Origin: Caulobacter sp. UNC358MFTsu5.1
GTDB taxonomy: Bacteria; Pseudomonadota; Alphaproteobacteria; Caulobacterales; Caulobacteraceae
Assembly (NCBI RefSeq): GCF_000712075.1
Contig: NZ_JONW01000006.1
Location: 682,001-746,000 of the forward strand
Reading direction: 5' to 3'
DNA length: 64,000 bases
In this document: positions 58,949-64,000 of the stretch, in pieces
Position numbering within the stretch: position 1 is the first letter of the stretch
How the letters are laid out: each line of letters opens with the position of its first letter
Notes under the pieces: generated by a model
Database searches by the model: none
Told to the model about the DNA's origin: nothing
Seen by the model: only the letters and a program-made list of their open reading frames with translations
Translations under genes and position numbers: made by a program

Positions 58949-61081
58949 GTGAGTGAGTATCGAGCCGAGGCTGACGGTGGCCTCGCCTGTCTGGTTTTGT
59001 TGCTCGGCTTCCATCAGATCGGAGCCGATCCGCAGCAATTACGCCATGCCCTGGGGCAGGCGGGCAAGGCGGACGCGGGCGATCTGGTGCGCCTGGCCCG
59101 CAGGCTCGGCGCCAAGGCCAAGCTCGCGAACCTGCCGATATCCCGCCTCCAGGACGCGCCCCTGCCGGTGATCGCCCGGGGGCGCGGCGGCGACTTCTTC
59201 ATCCTGGCCAAGGTCGCCGACGGCGAGGTCCTGGCGCAATGGCCGGGCCAGGCCCCCAGGACGCTGTCCCTGACCGAGCTCTCGGCCGCCTGGGCCGGCG
59301 AGGCGGTGCTCGTGACCACGCGCTCGGAGATCCCCGGCGGCGCCAAGTTCGACGTCACCTGGTTCATCCCCGCCCTGGTCAAGTACCGCGGCCTGCTGGG
59401 CGAGGTCCTGGCCGCCTCGTTGACCCTGCAGCTGTTCGCCCTGGCGACGCCCCTGATCTTCCAGGTGGTGATCGACAAGGTCCTGGTGCATCGCGGCCTG
59501 ACCACTTTGGACGTGCTGGCGATCGGCCTCGCGGCCGTGATCCTGATGGAGACCCTTCTGGGCGGGCTGCGGGCGGCGCTGTTCACCCACACCACCAGCC
59601 GGGTCGACGTCGAGCTGGGCGCGCGGCTCTATCGCCACCTGCTGGCGCTGCCCATGGCCTATTTCGAGAGCCGCCGGGTGGGCGACACCATCGCCCGGGT
59701 GCGCGAGCTGGACACCATCCGCGAGTTCCTGACCTCCTCGTCGGTCACCCTGATCATCGACCTGCTGTTCACGGTCATCTTCCTGGTGGTGATGTGGTTC
59801 TATTCGCCGTGGCTGATGCTGATCGTGCTGATCGCCATCGCCCTCTACGCCCTGGTCGCAGGCCTGCTGACCGGACCCCTGCGCCGGCGCATCGAGGAGC
59901 GCTTCCAGCGCGGCGCCGAAAGCCAGGCCTTCCTGGTCGAGAGCGTGGCCGGCATGCAGACGCTCAAGGCCTCGGCCGTCGAGCCTCAGATGCAGAGCCG
60001 CTGGGAGCGACTGCTGGCCGCCTATGTGGGGGCGGGTTTCCGCGCCGCGCGGCTCAACATCTGGGGCGGCCAGGCCATCCAGCTGATCAACAAGGCCTCG
60101 ACCGTCCTGATCCTCTATATCGGCGCGCGCCTGGCCCTGGGCGGCAAGATGACCGTCGGCGAGCTGGTGGCCTTCAACATGCTGGCCGGGCGGGTGGCCG
60201 AACCGGTCCTGCGGCTGGCGGGCCTGTGGCAGCAGTTCCAGGAGGCGCGGGTCGGCGTCGCGCGCCTGGGCGACGTGCTCAACACCCCTACCGAGGCCCA
60301 GTTCTCGCCGTCGCGGGCGGCCCTGCCGCGCATCGAGGGGCGGGTCGCCTTCGACGACGTCACCTTCCGCTACAAGCCGGGCGGGCGCGAGGCGTTGCGC
60401 CGCGTCAGCCTGTCGGTCGAGCCCGGCGAGGTGCTGGGCATCGTCGGTCCCTCGGGGTCGGGCAAGTCGACCCTGACCAAGCTGGTCCAGCGCCTGTACG
60501 TGCCCGAGAGCGGCCGCGTGCTGGTCGACGGCGTGGACCTGGCCCAGGTGGACCCGGCGTGGCTGCGCCGGCAGGTCGGCGTGGTGCTGCAGGAGAACCT
60601 GCTGTTCAACCGCTCGGTGCGCGACAACATCGCCCTGGCCGACCCGGCCTTGCCGATGGAGGCGGTGATGGCCGCCGCCACCATGGCCGGCGCCCATGAG
60701 TTCATCCTCGAACTGCCCGAGGGCTACGACACGGTGCTGGAGGAGCGCGGCGCCAACCTGTCGGGCGGCCAGCGCCAGCGGATCGCCATCGCCCGGGCCC
60801 TGATCACCAATCCGCGCCTGCTGATCCTGGACGAGGCGACCAGCGCCCTGGACGCCGAGAGCGAGGCGATCCTGCAGAAGAACATGCGCCAGATCGTGCG
60901 CGGCCGGACGGTGATGATCATCGCCCACCGGCTGTCGGCGATCCGCATCGCCGACCGCATCGTGACCATGGAGAACGGGGCGATCGTCGAGACCGGCGAC
61001 CACGAGACCCTGATGGCCGCCGGCGGCCGCTACGCCCAGCTCTGGCGCGCCCAGACCCACGGCTACGGAGCCGAGCAATGA
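58949..61081 (+). CDS. type I secretion ABC transporter (HlyB-like permease-ATPase)
   Basis: 710 aa from GTG (SEYRAEADGG); a TTG five codons earlier is possible. N-terminal C39-like domain (~1-125) without the catalytic Cys-Gly-Ala pattern, as in HlyB; six membrane helices in ALVKYRGLLGEVLAASLTLQ through VVMWFYSPWLMLIVLIAIAL; then the ATPase: Walker A GPSGSGKST, Q-loop VLQENLLF, signature LSGGQRQRIAIARAL, Walker B LLILDEATS and H-loop IAHRLS. It exports unfolded proteins with C-terminal signals. Overlaps hlyD by 4 bp. Confidence 0.92.
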   Translation: MSEYRAEADGGLACLVLLLGFHQIGADPQQLRHALGQAGKADAGDLVRLARRLGAKAKLANLPISRLQDAPLPVIARGRGGDFFILAKVADGEVLAQWPGQAPRTLSLTELSAAWAGEAVLVTTRSEIPGGAKFDVTWFIPALVKYRGLLGEVLAASLTLQLFALATPLIFQVVIDKVLVHRGLTTLDVLAIGLAAVILMETLLGGLRAALFTHTTSRVDVELGARLYRHLLALPMAYFESRRVGDTIARVRELDTIREFLTSSSVTLIIDLLFTVIFLVVMWFYSPWLMLIVLIAIALYALVAGLLTGPLRRRIEERFQRGAESQAFLVESVAGMQTLKASAVEPQMQSRWERLLAAYVGAGFRAARLNIWGGQAIQLINKASTVLILYIGARLALGGKMTVGELVAFNMLAGRVAEPVLRLAGLWQQFQEARVGVARLGDVLNTPTEAQFSPSRAALPRIEGRVAFDDVTFRYKPGGREALRRVSLSVEPGEVLGIVGPSGSGKSTLTKLVQRLYVPESGRVLVDGVDLAQVDPAWLRRQVGVVLQENLLFNRSVRDNIALADPALPMEAVMAAATMAGAHEFILELPEGYDTVLEERGANLSGGQRQRIAIARALITNPRLLILDEATSALDAESEAILQKNMRQIVRGRTVMIIAHRLSAIRIADRIVTMENGAIVETGDHETLMAAGGRYAQLWRAQTHGYGAEQ

Positions 61082-62472
61082 GCCTGGTCGGCCATGCCCG
61101 GGTCCTGGTCCAGGCCTGGAAGGACGAGACCGCCCGCCGCAAGGCCGGCGCCCGGGCCCGGATCGAGACCCAGTTCCTGCCCGCGGCCCTGGAGATCGCC
61201 GAGACCCCGCCCTCGCCGATCGGCCGGGCCATCACCTGGACGATCATCGTCGGGGTCTGCGGGACCCTGGTCTGGTCTTGCTGGGCCAAGGTCGACACCG
61301 TCGCCGTGGCCGAGGGGCGGCTGGTGCCGACGGGGCGCCTGCGCAGCGTCGAGCCCTCGGACCCGGGCACCGTCCGCGCCATCGCCGTGCGCGAGGGCGA
61401 GCACGTGCGCCCCGGCCAGCTGCTGATCGCCCTGGACCCGACCGTTGCCGACGCCGACGCCGAGAGCGCTACGACCGAGCTCTCCACCGCCGGCCTGACC
61501 CTGGCCCGGGCCAACGCCCTGCTCAGCTACAGCCGCGGCGGCGGCGCGGCCGTGGTCGCCCCGCCGGGCGCCGAGGCCAGCGCCGCCGAGGCCGAGCGCC
61601 AGGTGGTGGCCGCCCGCATCCAGGCCTACGAGGCCAAGCGCGCCTCGCTGGCCGAGCGGCGGGCCGGCGCCGAGGCCTCGGCCCGCTCGGCCCAGGCCGA
61701 GATCGTCAAGCTGGAACGCACCCTGCCGATCCTCCAGCGCCAGCTGGACGACCAGAAGATGCTGGAGGCCAAGGGCTACGGCGCCCGCCAGAAGCTGCTG
61801 CAGCAGGAACAGGCCATGGTCACCGCCGAGCAGGACCTGGTCGCCCAGCGCGGCCGCCTGGACGAGGCCCGCGCCCAGGTCGCCTCCCTGGCCCGCGACG
61901 CCGCCGAGCTGACCCAGCAGTTCGTCGGCCAGGCCGCCCAGGAGCGCGCCGAGGCGGAAGGCCTGGCCGCCACCCGCGCCGACGCCCTCAAGAAGGCCGA
62001 GCAGAAACAGGGCCTGCAGACCCTCAGCGCCCCGGTCGGCGGGATCATCCAGGCGGTGTCGGTCACCACCCTGGGCGAGGTGGCCGAGACCGGCAAACCG
62101 ATCGTCACCATCGTGCCCGACGGCGAGGCCCTGGTGGTCGAGGCCCTGGTCCTGGGCCGCGACATCGGCTTCGTCCACGTCGGCGACCGCGCGGTGATCA
62201 AGCTGGAGGCCTATCCGTTCACCCGCTACGGCACCCTGACGGGCGAGGTCGTCCAGGTCTCGCCGGACGCCATCGTCGACGAGAAGCGCGGCCTGGTGTT
62301 TCCCGTGCGGGTAAGGCTGTCATCGACGCGACTTAGGGTTGACGGCCGACAAGCTCTGCTGTCCGCTGGCATGAGCGCTTCGGTCGAGATCGTGACGGGG
62401 AAACGGCGGGTGATCGAGTTCGTGTGGTCGCCGGTCGCGAAGACGGTGAGCGAGGCGGGGAGGGAGCGGTGA
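61078..62472 (+). CDS. type I secretion membrane-fusion protein (HlyD family)
   Basis: 464 aa. One N-terminal membrane helix (AITWTIIVGVCGTLVWSCWA), lipoyl half GTVRAIAVREGEHVRPGQLL, long coiled-coil hairpin (~120-330: ASLAERRAGAEASARSAQAE ... KMLEAKGYGARQKLLQQEQA), second lipoyl half and the barrel ending VTGKRRVIEFVWSPVAKTV. It spans the periplasm between the ABC transporter and a TolC-type channel, which is not encoded here. From ~62310 the codon use becomes less GC-biased, changing abruptly inside the gene. Confidence 0.9.
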   Translation: MSLVGHARVLVQAWKDETARRKAGARARIETQFLPAALEIAETPPSPIGRAITWTIIVGVCGTLVWSCWAKVDTVAVAEGRLVPTGRLRSVEPSDPGTVRAIAVREGEHVRPGQLLIALDPTVADADAESATTELSTAGLTLARANALLSYSRGGGAAVVAPPGAEASAAEAERQVVAARIQAYEAKRASLAERRAGAEASARSAQAEIVKLERTLPILQRQLDDQKMLEAKGYGARQKLLQQEQAMVTAEQDLVAQRGRLDEARAQVASLARDAAELTQQFVGQAAQERAEAEGLAATRADALKKAEQKQGLQTLSAPVGGIIQAVSVTTLGEVAETGKPIVTIVPDGEALVVEALVLGRDIGFVHVGDRAVIKLEAYPFTRYGTLTGEVVQVSPDAIVDEKRGLVFPVRVRLSSTRLRVDGRQALLSAGMSASVEIVTGKRRVIEFVWSPVAKTVSEAGRER

Positions 62473-62660
62473 GAATATATCCAGCCAGAATACCTGCTAG
62501 GGTCGCGGATTTCTGGCGCGCAGGCGGGCGATATTCGAATATTGAATTATCTGTATAGGTCTCATTCAAAGTAATATCGCATACATACTTAATAAATATT
62601 CAATATCTCGCGGTAAAATACTAAACACTGTCGACTGAAGTTTGTAGGTGGGGTGGGTCA
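62473..62660 (+). promoter_or_regulatory. AT-rich leader of the secreted-substrate gene
   Basis: 188 bp of strikingly AT-rich DNA (runs such as TTCGAATATTGAATTATC and TAATAAATATTCAATATC) in an otherwise very GC-rich setting. GGTGGGGTGGG precedes the ATG at 62661. It probably contains the promoter of the substrate gene. Confidence 0.5.
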
Positions 62661-64000
62661 ATGTCTTCTAATGTTATGCGGCAAGTTCAAACTCTGAACT
62701 CTGACCTGGCGATCTTTACGCTCAAGATGACCAGTTTGGGCAAGGCTTGGTCGACGCTGAACAATCAGAAAACAGACCTAAACCAAGCGGCGTTCGATCT
62801 GGCGGTGCATGACGCCACGGTGTCGTTCTCGACACTTGGCAAGGACGTCGTTGAGTTGATGGGCAACTCCAAGTTCGCGAAAGTCCTTGGAGTCGGGCTC
62901 GGCGGTTTGGGCCTCGTCGGCGACATCGCCTCGCTAAAGATGACACTTGACGAATATGCCGCCTTACAAGCGCAAGGGGCGCCCATCCCTTACAGTTTGA
63001 ACGTCAAACTGGCGATTCAAGTCGGCAAGGTTTCGTTGGGGGTCATCTCCATCCTCGCGGAATTCGCGGCCGGCCCCGAACTGGCCGCGGTGGCGGGCGG
63101 TTCCATCCTGCTGCTAGAATTTGCAGGATTCGCCGCCGACTACCTGCCGTCCGGGGCGGATTCCGATGACCAGAAGAAGGAGCTTGCTTCCGTCAAGAGC
63201 CAACTCAATTCCGCAGCCAGACTCTATGCGCCCGATGCGCCGATCGTGATGCAAGAGTTGCTTGTCACGGGAACGCACAATTTCGACTTCTCAGGCACGA
63301 GCGGAAGATCGGCCAATTGGTTCTATCATGATCCTGAAAACAGCAAAGTTCAGGAGTTCCAGATTTGGAACAAATCTACGGGTAAACTACTCTTTACGAT
63401 CGTCGATAACACAGGCCACCCGCGGACGTTTCCCTCTGGCGCGGACCTGGTGTTTCATACCGCGTCCGGAGATATCCGTGTCTCGCCCGACGGCTCCGTC
63501 ACCAGGACAGTCAATGGCGTGACCACCAACGTGCCCCTGTCGACCACGGAGGGATCGTCCACGGTCATCGTCGTCGACGCCAACGGGATCACGGTCAACG
63601 AAGGTCTCAACAAGCCGGTGGATCTGTCGCACCCGACAAAGCACACGGCCCAAGAGAACGAAGACATCCTAGCGACGGCCGGCACGGTGGGTTCGATCAT
63701 CGGCTCGAGCCTGGGCAGCATGCTGGCGGGCGATAACAAGATCGCCGGCATCGTGTACTCGTCGGTTCTGGGCGAGGTGGGCGAGCGCCTGGCCGCGGCG
63801 CTCGCGGCTCATGCGGCAGGCGAAACGGCGATGAACGTCGCTACGCAGGGCGGTCTGTCGGCCTTTGGCAGCGAAGTGGCCGTTCGGGCGGGGCAAGCCG
63901 CGATCGGTTCGGTCAGTTCCTGGCTCACGATGGAGCTTGGCCAGGCTCTTGGCCTGAAGGGTTTCGGCGCCGAGTTGTTCACGACGGTGGGATCGTCGGT
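62661..64000 (+). CDS. large type I secretion substrate, 5' part (RTX-type protein likely)
   Basis: At least 446 aa; the frame is open to the right edge. Residues ~1-190 contain helices and a hydrophobic segment (SLGVISILAEFAAGPELAAV, AGGSILLLEFAGFAADYLP). Residues ~195-330 form a beta-rich region (TGTHNFDFSGTSGRSANWFY, RTFPSGADLVFHTASGDIRV). Then a Gly/Ala-rich helical part starts: TVGSIIGSSLGSMLAGDNKI and ELGQALGLKGFGAELFTTVG, as seen in giant alphaproteobacterial secreted proteins with calcium repeats further on. Placement after the secretion genes supports this. Confidence 0.75.
   Translation, partial: MSSNVMRQVQTLNSDLAIFTLKMTSLGKAWSTLNNQKTDLNQAAFDLAVHDATVSFSTLGKDVVELMGNSKFAKVLGVGLGGLGLVGDIASLKMTLDEYAALQAQGAPIPYSLNVKLAIQVGKVSLGVISILAEFAAGPELAAVAGGSILLLEFAGFAADYLPSGADSDDQKKELASVKSQLNSAARLYAPDAPIVMQELLVTGTHNFDFSGTSGRSANWFYHDPENSKVQEFQIWNKSTGKLLFTIVDNTGHPRTFPSGADLVFHTASGDIRVSPDGSVTRTVNGVTTNVPLSTTEGSSTVIVVDANGITVNEGLNKPVDLSHPTKHTAQENEDILATAGTVGSIIGSSLGSMLAGDNKIAGIVYSSVLGEVGERLAAALAAHAAGETAMNVATQGGLSAFGSEVAVRAGQAAIGSVSSWLTMELGQALGLKGFGAELFTTVGSS

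Noticed and set aside
59039..61078. Long minus-strand open frame opposite the type I secretion transporter
   Set aside because: His/Gln/Asp-rich shadow of a gene with all ABC transporter motifs intact.
1..64000. CRISPR arrays or an rRNA operon
   Set aside because: No regularly spaced identical repeats and no rRNA-like sequence were seen on reading the window.

Overview
The window is a GC-rich stretch with an alphaproteobacterial look, most likely Caulobacterales (Caulobacter or Phenylobacterium-like). This rests on the codon and GC bias, a TonB-dependent receptor, a GDSL-esterase autotransporter, several TTG/GTG starts with good ribosome binding sites, probable leaderless transcripts and a type I secretion cassette for a very large substrate. 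The assignment is inferred from gene content, not from a marker gene.

Layout. (1) 1-24.8 kb is a mosaic of single genes and short operons: an alpha/beta-hydrolase/monooxygenase fusion cut by the left edge, a GNAT enzyme, GST with a divergent HxlR regulator, an AraC regulator, a solute-binding protein, an LpqC-like esterase, a TonB receptor convergent with a CadC-like regulator, a PLP dehydratase, an autotransporter esterase, a TetR-haloalkane dehalogenase operon, a giant hybrid histidine kinase and a membrane protein. (2) 25-41.7 kb is rich in hydrolases and small enzymes: two proline-iminopeptidase-like hydrolases (one frameshifted), an aspartyl protease-GNAT-cytochrome P460 operon, an acyltransferase-like membrane protein, an FAD monooxygenase, and a unidirectional run of esterase, YdcF, SRPBCC, PhyH dioxygenase, DUF1993 and metallo-hydrolase genes. 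(3) 41.7-52.7 kb is accessory DNA with GC dips: an NADAR gene between 55-bp direct repeats, a 217-bp MITE, an EF-hand/sterol-desaturase pair, a HipBA module, scattered gene fragments, and finally a tyrosine integrase whose start faces a 45-nt 3' half of tRNA-Arg(ACG), a typical island end. (4) 52.7-58.7 kb is a CzcCBA-type heavy-metal RND operon led by a small Cys/His-rich exported protein. (5) 58.9-64 kb is a type I secretion ABC transporter and HlyD adaptor, followed by a large secreted-protein gene running off the right edge.

Three patterns cut across the genes. First, eight sites share a bipartite promoter-like signal, TGAAAG with a C-(pyrimidine or A)-A element at one fixed distance. All point toward a nearby gene or decayed gene, most of which encode exported enzymes or small accessory proteins, so they may form one alternative-sigma regulon. 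Second, several gene families occur twice, one copy intact and one decayed: a dehydratase, an EF-hand/sterol-desaturase pair, a DUF1579-like protein and an iminopeptidase-like hydrolase. Third, a tandem TTACACTTCG operator-like motif lies upstream of both EF-hand copies and of a small exported protein.

The tRNA fragment geometry implies that the integrated element lies to its left. How far left cannot be fixed here, because no intact tRNA-Arg was found in the window.
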